DNA of 64,000 bases. Source: Fictibacillus norfolkensis. Its GTDB lineage: Bacteria > Bacillota > Bacilli > Bacillales > Fictibacillaceae. The position numbers were made by a program, and so were the translations under genes. The notes under the pieces were generated by a model that was not told the DNA's origin, made no database searches, and saw nothing but the letters and a program-made list of their open reading frames with translations. Positions 55,877 through 63,899 of this stretch are shown one piece after another; positions within the stretch are counted from its first letter, which is position 1, and every line of letters begins with the position of its first letter. The stretch spans positions 62,001 to 126,000 of the forward strand of contig NZ_JACSQM010000008.1 of NCBI RefSeq assembly GCF_014836645.1. The letters run 5' to 3'.

Positions 55877-55956
55877 ACATACACCTCCCATTTATTCAAA
55901 ATAGAAGTGTATAATTTCGCAAAAAAAGAGCCATTACGGCTCATTTTTTTAAAAGA

Positions 55957-56213
55957 TTGTTGCTTTTAAGTCTTATTTCCTTCATTGAATTTTTGATTGT
56001 AGTGGAAGGTGCGTGCCTGCCACATGAGATACCTCTTGCAAGGCATGCGACGAGGAAGTTTACTACGGATATTAACTTGTAGACGCAGGAGCAAGGAACT
56101 TCTAAAGGCGGACAGGCGAGACACTTATAAGGAAACGTACGAATGTGGGTCACCGCCTGCCCCAAGGAAAGCGAGCATCTGCAACGGAAATCAACTACTT
56201 TCAAAAGCAACAA
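55957..56213. repeat. Rearranged long copy of the dispersed repeat (copy C)
   Basis: The outer arms TTGTTGCTTTT (55957-55967) and AAAAGCAACAA (56203-56213) are perfect inverses. Inside, read on the minus strand, the element starts TTGATTTCCGTTGCAG with GCTCGCTTTCC and GGGGCAGGCGGTGA and ends GCACCTTCCACTACAATCAA, as in copies A and B. Its middle is longer and diverged. It fills most of the gap 55877-56235. Confidence 0.75.
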
Positions 56214-56235
56214 TGAATACGAAACAGCCTTTTTT

Positions 56236-56343
56236 TTACAATCCACCTGGTTGCGATTGTGTTGTGATTGCCCAAACCCAGTAAGCTGCTCCAATCAAAA
56301 AGCCAAAACCTAGAAGCACAAAAAATAACGTTGAATTTTTCAT
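56236..56343 (-). CDS. 35-residue single-span membrane peptide
   Basis: A short frame runs from ATG 56343 to TAA 56236. The product begins MKNSTLFFVLLGFGFLIGAA, continues YWVWAITTQSQPGGL and forms one membrane helix with a short polar tail. GGGAG lies 9 nt before the ATG. It stands between copy C of the dispersed repeat and marR. Many Bacillaceae have such peptides; I do not recognise this one. The site, membrane profile and clean frame support it, but its size leaves doubt. Confidence 0.6.
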   Translation of the reverse strand: MKNSTLFFVLLGFGFLIGAAYWVWAITTQSQPGGL

Positions 56344-56437
56344 AATCCGTTTCTCCCTAAACCTTTTACTTTCTTTCTCATTAAATATAAATTATCATAT
56401 ACTAGTAGAAGAAGATACAAAAAGCAAGGGTGTTAAA

Positions 56438-56875
56438 ATGGAAAATAGAGAACAAACCCCATTAAGAAATGAGTTAGAGCGTGAATTGGAAATGAGCTTA
56501 CGCAGACTTTTTCGCACGTTAAGAAAAGGTTTAAACGAAGTGTACTCAGATTATATTCCAAGCAATGAGTTTGCTGTTCTTCAGACTTTATTTATTCAAA
56601 GTCCTTTAATGGCTTCCGAAATCGCTAATGAATTAAAAGTTTCATCTAGTCATATTACCGCAGTTACGGATCGGCTTGTTGGTAAGAACTACATTCAGCG
56701 TGTACGATCAGATTCAGACCGTCGGATTGTCTATTTGGAAATTACTGAAGATGGTAGAGAAATCGCACGAAAAATGGATAACATTAAGAATAACTACCTG
56801 GAAAAAAAGTTTGCTGCATTAACAGATGAAGACATAAAGCGAATGATAGATTCTTCAATAAAACTGCTTGATTAG
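56438..56875 (+). CDS. MarR family transcriptional regulator
   Basis: This 145-residue winged-helix regulator has a recognition region MASEIANELKVSSSHITAVT (residues 67-86), then the wing RSDSDRRIVYLEITEDG with the family Asp-Arg-Arg pair. Long N- and C-terminal helices (ELERELEMSLRRLFRTLRK at the start) form the dimer interface. It precedes a DHA2 efflux pump gene by 70 nt in the same direction, so it probably represses its own transcription and that of the pump until a toxic ligand binds. A palindrome between them is a candidate operator. Confidence 0.88.
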   Translation: MENREQTPLRNELERELEMSLRRLFRTLRKGLNEVYSDYIPSNEFAVLQTLFIQSPLMASEIANELKVSSSHITAVTDRLVGKNYIQRVRSDSDRRIVYLEITEDGREIARKMDNIKNNYLEKKFAALTDEDIKRMIDSSIKLLD

Positions 56876-56892
56876 TGGAGCAGTTTTCCTTT
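56860..56892 (+). terminator. Weak terminator-like hairpin at the end of marR
   Basis: AAAACTGCT (56860-56868) pairs with AGCAGTTTT (56879-56887), followed by CCTTTT. It overlaps the marR stop and may reduce read-through into the pump gene. Confidence 0.5.
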
Positions 56893-56902
56893 TCGAAAAT
56901 AA

Positions 56903-56915
56903 TTCACATTGTGAA
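56903..56915. promoter_or_regulatory. Candidate operator between marR and the efflux pump
   Basis: TTCAC-ATT-GTGAA is a perfect inverted repeat with A/T-rich flanks, 31 nt before the pump ATG. MarR proteins bind sites of this size; assignment to this regulator is inference. Confidence 0.4.
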
Positions 56916-56945
56916 ATATTTACAACATGAATTGGAGGGTGATGC

Positions 56946-58562
56946 ATGGAACATCTAGAAATGCGGCGGAAAGTAATTATAATGCTTTCCATCATGTCTG
57001 CTATGCTTTTTGCAGCGTTAAACCAAACCATTGTTGGTACGTCTTTACCAAAAATCATTGCTGATCTTGGAGGAATAGAATACTACAGCTGGGTTTTCAC
57101 GATTTTCATGCTCACTTCAAGTATCACAGCGATATTAGTTGGAAAACTATCAGACATTTACGGAAGAAAACCCTTTATCCTGTTAGGGATCGGTGTGTTT
57201 ACTGCAGGGTCACTTTTATGCGGCATTTCCGGAAGTATCTTAGAACTCATCTTATATAGAGGTGTTCAAGGTTTTGGTGGAGGTATGATCATGTCGACGG
57301 CTTTCACAGCAGTTGGTGATCTATTCCCGCCTCGCGAACGCGGTAAATGGCAAGGGATTATGAGCAGTGTTTTCGGTTTAGCAAGCGTGTTTGGTCCTAC
57401 ATTAGGAGGATACATCGTCGATCACTTTCATTGGCATTGGGTATTCTGGATCTTTCTACCCTTTGGTCTTGTCGCTTTTGCCGCTATATACTTTTTATTT
57501 CCTTCTGTTCAAAGAAAAGAGAAGGAATCCATCGATTACACGGGTTCATTGTTACTAACGTTAACAATGGTTCCTCTTCTCCTTTCATTCACCTGGGCAG
57601 GAAATCAATATGATTGGGTATCTCCAGAGATCATCGGACTGTTTGCTGTAACAATCGTAGCTTTCTTTTTGTTTGTGCTAACAGAAAAGCGTGTATCAAG
57701 TCCTGTGCTACCACTTGATATGTTCAAAAATCAAGTGTTCACCGTGTCTAACATCATCGGCTTTTTTTTAGGAGCAGGTATGTTTGGATCGATCATGTAT
57801 ATGCCTTTCTTCATACAAGGAGTAATGGGAACATCGGCTACTAAATCCGGCTTTGTCATGATGCCATTAACACTAGCTATGGTTGCAGGAAGCACGATAA
57901 GCGGACAGATCATTACAAAAACAGGAAAATACAAGAAATTAGCTATGCTTGGATTGTTCATTATGGTAAGTGGAATGACGAGCATGCATTTTATGGATAC
58001 GCAAACGACTAATACGACAGCAATCTTTAATATGATTCTCGTTGGGTCAGGACTTGGAATCGCGTTTCCGATCTTCACCTTAACTGTGCAGAACGCGATT
58101 GAGCATAAGTATTTAGGTGTTGCGACCTCTTCTGTTCAACTGTTCAGACAGCTTGGTGGTACGATTGGTGTTTCAATTATGGGGAGTGTAATGAATAACT
58201 CTCTAGCAGATCACTTTAATAAAGAGTCTCAAAAGCTAGTCGCGTCTTCTCCTAGTGTTACACCTGAGATGGGTGAGCAGATTAAAGAGCTCGCGAACCC
58301 TCAAGTGTTGCTGAACCAAGAAGCTGTTATAGAAAAATTCAGTGCTTTGCCACCTGAATCTTTAAACGTTATTAAACAAGTACTTGGTATACTGCGTGAG
58401 TCTTTGAGTTATGCATTAAACGGCGTTTTCTTAACTGGTGCAATCGTTATTGGCACAGCATTCATACTCACCTTCTTCTTCTTAAAAGAAATTCCACTAA
58501 GAACTTCTAATGAAGAAAAGAATACTTCACATGAACAAGCTGCAGAACGGAAGCTTGGTTAG
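56946..58562 (+). CDS. DHA2 family MFS multidrug efflux transporter (EmrB/QacA type)
   Basis: This 538-residue transporter has about fourteen membrane spans, typical of the DHA2 branch. Motif A is GKLSDIYGRKP, motif D1 lies in LNQTIVGTSLPKIIADLG, and motif C is in the fifth span (GLASVFGPTLGGYIVD). It should expel lipophilic drugs with proton exchange. The start is ATG 56946, with GGAGGGTG 3-8 nt upstream. The preceding MarR gene is the likely regulator. A strong terminator follows. Confidence 0.92.
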   Translation: MEHLEMRRKVIIMLSIMSAMLFAALNQTIVGTSLPKIIADLGGIEYYSWVFTIFMLTSSITAILVGKLSDIYGRKPFILLGIGVFTAGSLLCGISGSILELILYRGVQGFGGGMIMSTAFTAVGDLFPPRERGKWQGIMSSVFGLASVFGPTLGGYIVDHFHWHWVFWIFLPFGLVAFAAIYFLFPSVQRKEKESIDYTGSLLLTLTMVPLLLSFTWAGNQYDWVSPEIIGLFAVTIVAFFLFVLTEKRVSSPVLPLDMFKNQVFTVSNIIGFFLGAGMFGSIMYMPFFIQGVMGTSATKSGFVMMPLTLAMVAGSTISGQIITKTGKYKKLAMLGLFIMVSGMTSMHFMDTQTTNTTAIFNMILVGSGLGIAFPIFTLTVQNAIEHKYLGVATSSVQLFRQLGGTIGVSIMGSVMNNSLADHFNKESQKLVASSPSVTPEMGEQIKELANPQVLLNQEAVIEKFSALPPESLNVIKQVLGILRESLSYALNGVFLTGAIVIGTAFILTFFFLKEIPLRTSNEEKNTSHEQAAERKLG

Positions 58563-58574
58563 TTAACACAAGAA

Positions 58575-58615
58575 AAAGACGGCGAAATCGCTAGAGTTCG
58601 ATTCCGCCGTCTTTT
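58575..58615 (+). terminator. Terminator of the efflux pump gene
   Basis: AAAGACGGCGAAATCG (58575-58590) pairs with CGATTCCGCCGTCTTT (58599-58614) with one mismatch, followed by TATTATTTT. Confidence 0.88.
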
Positions 58616-58644
58616 ATTATTTTCTTAAGCTATTTTCGTAAACT

Positions 58645-58736
58645 TTGTTGCTTTTGGTAGTGTTGATTTCCGTTCCAGGCTGCTCGCTTTCCACTCCAAT
58701 CAACTGTCAAAGGAGAGAAGGATTCAAAAGCAACAA
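58645..58736. repeat. Internally deleted copy of the dispersed repeat (copy D)
   Basis: The outer arms TTGTTGCTTTTG (58645-58656) and CAAAAGCAACAA (58725-58736) match those of copy C. Inside, the 5' part TTGATTTCCGTTCCAG-GCTGCTCGCTTTCC joins directly to the 3' end ACTCCAATCAAC, so about 80 nt of the family middle is missing. Confidence 0.75.
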
Positions 58737-58784
58737 CCTTTTAGAAAAGAGCGTTTCCTTATCAGTTTTCACTAGTGTTCGTGC

Positions 58785-59612
58785 TTATAACACTTTTTCT
58801 TGCTGCTTTTGTGATTCAGCTGTTAGGAGTGGGTAGTTCATACACCAAAACCCAATATCTTTAAAGCCTAAACGCTTATATATCGACCCTGCTTTAGGGT
58901 TATCATAGAAAAGACATAGCGTTTTCCCTTCAGCCAAAATATCGTAGCATAGCGCTTCCATACAAAGGGAAGCATACCCTTTGTTTCTTTTTTCAGGGTG
59001 TGAACAAACGCCGACAATCATCGCTGACAGTGAGTTTTCTGCCGTAGAGGATGCACAAGAAACAATGGTATCCTCTTCTCTTATAAAATAAGTGCGTCCT
59101 GTTTTGGTGGATAATGCTTGCTCCAAGCTTTCTTTAGCTGTTTTTCCAATAGAGAATTCTTTGATCAAGTATTTTAATTCCATAAGGCTTTCTACATCTT
59201 TAATATCTGCTTGTATTATATTTTGTCTAGAGCTGTTTTTGTTTAATGCTTTGGCATCCTTTAATTCAGCAAAATACAATTCTTTTGTTCGCTCAAAATT
59301 TAAAAAAGGAGTAAACTGCTCGGTAATTTCTTTTTTCCCAGAAAGCATTTCGTAACTTTTATCTTTATTGATAATTTCTGAAAATGCTTTTGCGTTAATT
59401 TCCCCTTTTGCATACGGAAGGTAGTTCCCTTTATAACGGAGAAGAATACCTGTGATAGATCCGTTATCATCAACATCTGCCCAGATGTCCTGAGAATCTG
59501 TTTCATAACCAAAATTCTCAATATCAGCAATAATAAATAAGTTTAGTGCAGGTTCTTCACTTAAATAGTCCATAACTTGTTCATGCCACGTTTGATCCAA
59601 CTTAACTATCAT
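58785..59612 (-). CDS. GNAT family N-acetyltransferase
   Basis: This 275-residue protein has its acetyl-CoA-binding GNAT domain in the C-terminal half: VCSHPEKRNKGYASLCMEAL is the R/Q-x-x-G-x-A motif and NPKAGSIYKRLGF is the closing strand. The N-terminal half (residues 1 to about 125) is a second, diverged GNAT-like lobe. The acceptor is unknown. GGAGGAG precedes the ATG. It is a single gene between a dispersed repeat and the mgtE terminator region. Confidence 0.85.
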   Translation of the reverse strand: MIVKLDQTWHEQVMDYLSEEPALNLFIIADIENFGYETDSQDIWADVDDNGSITGILLRYKGNYLPYAKGEINAKAFSEIINKDKSYEMLSGKKEITEQFTPFLNFERTKELYFAELKDAKALNKNSSRQNIIQADIKDVESLMELKYLIKEFSIGKTAKESLEQALSTKTGRTYFIREEDTIVSCASSTAENSLSAMIVGVCSHPEKRNKGYASLCMEALCYDILAEGKTLCLFYDNPKAGSIYKRLGFKDIGFWCMNYPLLTAESQKQQEKVL

Positions 59613-59678
59613 CTGTACACTCCTCCTTAAGATGTTTTAATTTTATCTGCAAACTGGAAAAATGCAACATTTTTTTAA

Positions 59679-59705
59679 ATAAAAAAACCAGTCAAAAGAC
59701 TGATT
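59679..59705 (-). terminator. Terminator of mgtE
   Basis: On the minus strand AATCAGTC pairs with GACTGGTT (59686-59705), followed by T7. Confidence 0.85.
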
Positions 59706-59760
59706 TTTATTAACACCATATTGTTTTCAATGTAAGAGATAGCAGCACGATATCTTTTAT

Positions 59761-61119
59761 TTATAGTAAATATGATAAGAACATTGTTGCTGTACCAAAG
59801 TATACTAAGAGTGAAAAAATATCATTCAATGTTGTGATAAGAGGTCCCGATGCTACCGCTGGGTCAATCTTAAATCTGTATAGTAATAACGGAATAAGTG
59901 TTCCGGCAAGCGTACCAATTATCAATGTAAAGAATAAAGAACTACCTACAACAAACCCCAAAATTAGATTGCCTTTCCATAAGAAAGCCACGATTGAGAT
60001 TAAAATTCCGCATGTAATGCCTATAATAAACCCAACACCAAATTCTCGGAGTATTAATTTCACAATGGTCGGCCGATCGATGTCATGCGATACAAGTCCA
60101 CGAACAACTACTGCAAGAGATTGTGTGCCCGTATTCCCTGTCATACCTGCAATCATTGGCATAAAGTACGTAAGTGCAACCGCGCGTTCAATCGTTCCTT
60201 CAAACGTACTAATAATACTCCCAGATAGAATCCCAATAAACAAAAGTAAAATAAGCCAAGGCAGTCTTCTATAGGAAGCTACGAGTGCACTTGTCTGAAA
60301 ATCAATGGATTTACCCGTTGCGGATAACTTCTCAATGTCTTCATTAGCTTCTTCAATTAATACATCGAGCACATCATCGACTGTAACAATTCCGATCAAA
60401 CGATCATGTTCATCCGTTACAGGGACAGCTATAAAGTCGTAGCGCTCAATTGTACGTGCTACTTCTTCTTGGTCTGTCTCTGCGGGTACGGAGATAACCC
60501 TGCTGTACATGATTTCCTCAATCTTCTCATCCATCTCTGCTAATAACAGATCACGATACGAGACTACACCAACAAGCTTTCTTTCATCATCAATTACATA
60601 TAAGTAATAAATATTCTCTGCAAAACCGGCGAATGTTTTTAGCTTTTCAACCGCATCTCTAACCGTATAAACTTGAGGAATCCATACAAACCGGTTGGTC
60701 ATGATTCCACCAGCGGTATCTGAATCAAACTGCATAAGACTTTGAACCGTTTTCGATTCGTCTGCTTTCATGGAAGACAAGAAATCTTGGATCTCATTAA
60801 CATCCAAATTACCGAGAAGATCGGCCAAATCGTCATTCTCCATTAAGTTCATGATGTGAGATGATCGCTCAATGCCAAGTTTATTCAGAATTTCCATCTG
60901 AAGATCACTTTCCAGCTCTTGAATCAAGGAAGCAATCTGTCTTGTGGTTAAAAACGTAACAAACTTATGTCTGTGCTTCTCCGGCAAATTTTTATAAACA
61001 TTTGCGATATCATACGGGTGAAGTTCATCGATTAAAAGCTGAAATTCTTTTTTTCGTAACTCTTTTAAGTTTTTTATGACATATAATAATATCTGGTTCT
61101 CTGACATCTCTTTAAACAA
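59761..61119 (-). CDS. mgtE: Magnesium transporter MgtE
   Basis: This 452-residue Mg2+ channel has three parts: a cytoplasmic N domain (residues 1-135, with LLGNLDVNEIQDFLSSM), two CBS domains (about 140-265, with NRFVWIPQVYTVRDAVEKL and DRLIGIVTVDDVLDVLIEEA) that sense Mg2+, and five membrane helices at the C-terminus. The pore signature lies in YFMPMIAGMTGNTGTQSLAV. The start is TTG 61119, since GGAGGTGA is 9 nt upstream; the next ATG (61107) is too far away. No M-box riboswitch was seen in the short leader. Confidence 0.94.
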   Translation of the reverse strand: MFKEMSENQILLYVIKNLKELRKKEFQLLIDELHPYDIANVYKNLPEKHRHKFVTFLTTRQIASLIQELESDLQMEILNKLGIERSSHIMNLMENDDLADLLGNLDVNEIQDFLSSMKADESKTVQSLMQFDSDTAGGIMTNRFVWIPQVYTVRDAVEKLKTFAGFAENIYYLYVIDDERKLVGVVSYRDLLLAEMDEKIEEIMYSRVISVPAETDQEEVARTIERYDFIAVPVTDEHDRLIGIVTVDDVLDVLIEEANEDIEKLSATGKSIDFQTSALVASYRRLPWLILLLFIGILSGSIISTFEGTIERAVALTYFMPMIAGMTGNTGTQSLAVVVRGLVSHDIDRPTIVKLILREFGVGFIIGITCGILISIVAFLWKGNLILGFVVGSSLFFTLIIGTLAGTLIPLLLYRFKIDPAVASGPLITTLNDIFSLLVYFGTATMFLSYLL

Positions 61120-61224
61120 GGAACGTCACCTCCTTATAAAAGTACTTCACCATTATAAGTGATTTTTCTAACTGTGACTATGGTATCGTATTGAATCTTT
61201 TCTTCTGAGCTTAATTACTTAGGC

Positions 61225-61255
61225 AAAAGAAAAAACCACTCAGCATAAAGTGGTT
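61225..61255 (-). terminator. Terminator of the DoxX gene
   Basis: On the minus strand AACCACT (61249-61255, read as its complement) pairs with AGTGGTT (61234-61240), followed by TTTTCTTTT. Confidence 0.8.
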
Positions 61256-61281
61256 CCGTCATTTTTGTTCTGTATCCAGTT

Positions 61282-61683
61282 CTATTTTAACCAAAGGTGA
61301 TCTAAAGAATAATCTCCTGCTCCTGTTAAGGCGACTGCTATCACTACTGCGATTAAGACTAAATTAAACTCATAGCCGTTCGCCGTTACCCAGAACCCGT
61401 TCTGCAAGTGAACTTTAACTGCAGCTACAAGCATCGTTCCAGCGATCAGCACAGCACCAATTTCGGTGAACAAACCTGCGGCAAACAAAAGTCCCCCGCC
61501 AAATTCAGCCAGACCTGCTAATAGAGCCATCGTATAACCTGGTTTAATACCGATAGATTCCATCCAGCCTCCGGTTCCTTTTAATCCATAACCGCCAAAC
61601 CACCCAAACAACTTTTGAGCTCCATGCGCTGCTAATGCTAGCCCCACTACTAATCGAATAATCAGTAATCCTAATGATAACAT
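61282..61683 (-). CDS. DoxX family membrane protein
   Basis: This 133-residue protein has four membrane helices of the DoxX family. Conserved segments are LRLVVGLALAAHGAQKLFGW-like (LLIIRLVVGLALAAHGAQKL at residues 6-25) and LAGLAEFGGGLLFAAGLFT. Bacillus relatives (CatD, MhqP, YfiD types) respond to quinones, catechols or thiol stress, and DoxX proteins are thought to work with oxidoreductases at the membrane. It is a single gene. The promoter carries a perfect inverted repeat over the -35 box, so a dedicated repressor is likely. Confidence 0.85.
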   Translation of the reverse strand: MLSLGLLIIRLVVGLALAAHGAQKLFGWFGGYGLKGTGGWMESIGIKPGYTMALLAGLAEFGGGLLFAAGLFTEIGAVLIAGTMLVAAVKVHLQNGFWVTANGYEFNLVLIAVVIAVALTGAGDYSLDHLWLK

Positions 61684-61729
61684 CCCTATCCCTCTTTCTT
61701 TACGTGAATTTAACTTACTTTATGTTAGT

Positions 61730-61765
61730 ATATTACAATGAGTAACTTGTCTATGTCAAGTTACT
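61730..61765 (-). promoter_or_regulatory. DoxX promoter with inverted-repeat operator
   Basis: On the minus strand TTGACA (61754-61759), an 18-nt spacer and TAATAT (61730-61735) form a sigma-A promoter. AGTAACTTG (61741-61749) and CAAGTTACT (61757-61765) are perfect inverses 7 nt apart and overlap the -35 box and spacer. The site resembles operators of HxlR/DUF24 or MarR regulators of electrophile stress; the regulator is not in the window. Confidence 0.65.
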
Positions 61766-61786
61766 TTAAAAAAATAACCTTAAGAG

Positions 61787-61827
61787 CAAAAAAAATTACC
61801 GCTCTTCTTTAAAGAATATGCGGTAAT
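61787..61827 (-). terminator. Terminator of the methionine aminopeptidase gene
   Basis: On the minus strand ATTACCGC (61820-61827, read as its complement) pairs with GCGGTAAT (61795-61802), followed by a T8 run. Confidence 0.85.
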
Positions 61828-61834
61828 GTTTATT

Positions 61835-62584
61835 TTAAGCTTGTTCCGTTAAAATAATTGGCCCCTCTTTTGTAATGGCAACAGTATGTTCATATTGTGC
61901 TGATAGACTTCCGTCATAGATGACGGCCGTCCAGCCATCCTGCTTCAAACTTACATGCGGCCGACCCTGATTAAGTATGGGTTCGATGGTTAAAACCATA
62001 CCCTCTTTTAAAGTGATTCCCGTGTTACGCTCTCCAACATGGTGAACTTGAGGCTCTTCGTGTATGGAACGCCCTATACCATGCCCAATAAACTCTCGAA
62101 CAATCGAATAGCCTTTATTCTCCGCATAAGATTGAATCGCATGACCAATATCACCTATACGATTACCAACCCGTGCTTGTTCTATCCCCTTATATAGAGC
62201 GTGTTTGGTTGTTTCCAACAAAGCACGCGACTTTTTAGAAACCCTTCCTACTTCATATGACCATGCGGAATCAGCCAGCCAACCATTTAAATTTACAACA
62301 AAATCAATCGTGACGATATCTCCGTCCCTTAACGCATTTTTATTGGGTAGCCCGTGACATACTTCATCATTTACAGAAGCACAAGTCGCAAAAGGATACC
62401 CCATATATCCTTTTTGAGCAGCTTTTGCTCCGTGAGCTGTTAAATAATTTTCAACAAACTGATCAATTTTATATGTTGTTGTTCCAGGGATAACAAGCTT
62501 GCTTAATTCTCTGTGACATGAAGCGAGCAGCCTTCCTGCTTCATGCATCTTTTCGATCTGCTTTTGTGACTTGATCTTAATCAA
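61835..62584 (-). CDS. map: Type I methionine aminopeptidase
   Basis: This 249-residue metalloenzyme removes the initiator methionine. All five metal ligands are visible in order: Asp in IVTIDFVVNLNG, Asp in WLADSAW, His in GHGIGRSIHEEP, Glu in LTIEPIL and Glu in QYEHTVAIT. The length equals that of the second B. subtilis enzyme, MapB/YflG (249 residues), rather than the ribosomal-operon Map. It stands alone with its own terminator, which also fits the MapB type. GGGAG precedes the ATG. Confidence 0.93.
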   Translation of the reverse strand: MIKIKSQKQIEKMHEAGRLLASCHRELSKLVIPGTTTYKIDQFVENYLTAHGAKAAQKGYMGYPFATCASVNDEVCHGLPNKNALRDGDIVTIDFVVNLNGWLADSAWSYEVGRVSKKSRALLETTKHALYKGIEQARVGNRIGDIGHAIQSYAENKGYSIVREFIGHGIGRSIHEEPQVHHVGERNTGITLKEGMVLTIEPILNQGRPHVSLKQDGWTAVIYDGSLSAQYEHTVAITKEGPIILTEQA

Positions 62585-62635
62585 TACAAAGTCTCCCTTC
62601 CTCTTTTCTAACTATATTCAAGGAAAAAGATCTTC

Positions 62636-62678
62636 GTGAAAGTAAATAAGCACCTGGCGTTTTATCACGCCCGGTGCT
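62636..62678 (-). terminator. Possible terminator of the TVP38-family gene
   Basis: On the minus strand AGCACC-GGGCG pairs with CGCC-A-GGTGCT (62649-62678), followed by only TATTTACTTTC. The stem overlaps the stop codon. It is a moderate candidate. Confidence 0.45.
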
Positions 62679-63270
62679 CTGATTCTTTAAGTCTAGATTC
62701 AACTATTTTTCCACCTAGCCACAAGACAAATATGCCAAAAGCGATCATCCCAAGTTTCAAAGGGCTCTTCAACACATCAATAAAGTCATATCCGATAAAT
62801 GAAACGATCGCGATCATCACCAATTTACCGAGAGTTAAGGCTAGCAGAAAGGTTTTAATATTAATCCGTGATAATCCGCCTACTATGTTAACTAGAGCGG
62901 ATGGAGTAAACGGAAAACAATAGATGAGAAAAAGCATACCAAAACCATGCCTCTCTACCCAGCCTAGCATTCGTGTAGTGTTTGTATGTCTGTTTAAAAA
63001 ATTCAAAAATCGCTTTTGTCCATATCGCCGAACTAATAAGAACACAATGATAGAACCTACGCAAACCCCAATCCATGAATAAAGAAATCCTAACCAAAAT
63101 CCGTATGCCGCTGCATTTCCCGCTACAAAAATAAAAAGCGGAAGGATCGGCAGAAATGATTCCAGCATAGGTAGCAATATCCCTGGCAAGAAACCTAGAT
63201 CTTTGTATTGATCAAGCAGTTCTAATATGTTTTTTTCAGTAAAATAGCGTTCCCAGTTTCGCCAGTCCAT
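62665..63270 (-). CDS. TVP38/TMEM64 (DedA-like) family membrane protein
   Basis: This 201-residue protein has five or six hydrophobic segments and family marks LPMLESFLPILPLFIFVAGN, RRYGQKRFLNFLNRH and FLIYCFPFTPSALVNIVGGL. Relatives help flip lipid carriers across the membrane or maintain membrane potential; the exact role of this one is unknown. It resembles B. subtilis YtxB in size and layout. It is a single gene; the N-terminus MDWRNWERYFTEKN is cytoplasmic. Confidence 0.83.
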   Translation of the reverse strand: MDWRNWERYFTEKNILELLDQYKDLGFLPGILLPMLESFLPILPLFIFVAGNAAAYGFWLGFLYSWIGVCVGSIIVFLLVRRYGQKRFLNFLNRHTNTTRMLGWVERHGFGMLFLIYCFPFTPSALVNIVGGLSRINIKTFLLALTLGKLVMIAIVSFIGYDFIDVLKSPLKLGMIAFGIFVLWLGGKIVESRLKESEHRA

Positions 63271-63391
63271 GCATCGTTCACCCTTTTCTTCCTCATACCC
63301 TCATCGTTGCCACAGTTAACTTGTTTAAAACCGACTTTAGGAAAAACAAGGAGTTAATCATCTAATTTTATCATAAAGTAAAAAAAGTTCA

Positions 63392-63778
63392 CTATTTGCT
63401 GATCGTTTTTGAATGTGTTTTATACCTTTTTTGTCCTAGAATAAACCCACAGCAACATACTGAAATGAAAGACATTAAAGGGAATAAGAAACTGATAAAC
63501 AGCATTCCCTTTATCTCAGCATCGAACGGAAACAAAAGACTATACATAACTACCGTTCCATGTAGTAATGCCCCCACTGCAGCCAATAGTTTGTGTATCC
63601 ACACAACAGCAAAACGGTTTAACGCACATAGGAATGCGGCAATACCCCATAAAAGAAGAGGATATCCCAAAACATTCAGACCATCGGCTTTCGTTTCCAC
63701 AAGACTCGTGATCTGCACGATTCCAACCAAGATAGAAAGAAGCCCCGATAAGAGAAACGATCGGTATATGATAGTCAT
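63392..63778 (-). CDS. Four-span membrane protein of unknown function
   Basis: This 128-residue protein has four hydrophobic segments (about residues 8-26, 36-54, 62-82 and 90-112) and a basic tail (GQKRYKTHSKTISK). I do not recognise a family. GGGGGAAATC lies ahead of the ATG at 63778. A nearly equal open frame exists on the opposite strand, but this strand has the better ribosome binding site, a membrane-protein profile and the direction of the neighbours. Confidence 0.65.
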   Translation of the reverse strand: MTIIYRSFLLSGLLSILVGIVQITSLVETKADGLNVLGYPLLLWGIAAFLCALNRFAVVWIHKLLAAVGALLHGTVVMYSLLFPFDAEIKGMLFISFLFPLMSFISVCCCGFILGQKRYKTHSKTISK

Positions 63779-63827
63779 TTGATTTCCCCCTTTTCAACTA
63801 TCACCATGTTTAAGCACACATCTAAAA

Positions 63828-63867
63828 ATAAACAAAAAACCGCCACAACATAATGTTTTGACGGTTT
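63828..63867 (-). terminator. Terminator of the gene entering from the right edge
   Basis: On the minus strand CAAACCGTCAAAACA pairs imperfectly with TGTTGTGGCGGTTT across TTA, followed by TTTTGTTT. It lies 33 nt past the stop at 63900. Confidence 0.7.
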
Positions 63868-63899
63868 GCACGTTTCTTCTAGTTGTAAAAAAGTCAGCT

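Noticed and set aside
55957..58736. Insertion sequence between the amidase and GNAT genes
   Set aside because: The inverted arms do not enclose a transposase gene in either copy; the space between them holds ordinary genes.
59834..60274. A 146-codon plus-strand frame within mgtE
   Set aside because: It is antisense to the conserved MgtE membrane region and shows only the biased composition expected from that.
63396..63782. A 128-codon frame on the plus strand mirroring the membrane protein gene at 63392-63778
   Set aside because: It is the antisense of a frame with a better ribosome binding site, a membrane profile and neighbours in the same direction; its own translation is low-complexity and basic.
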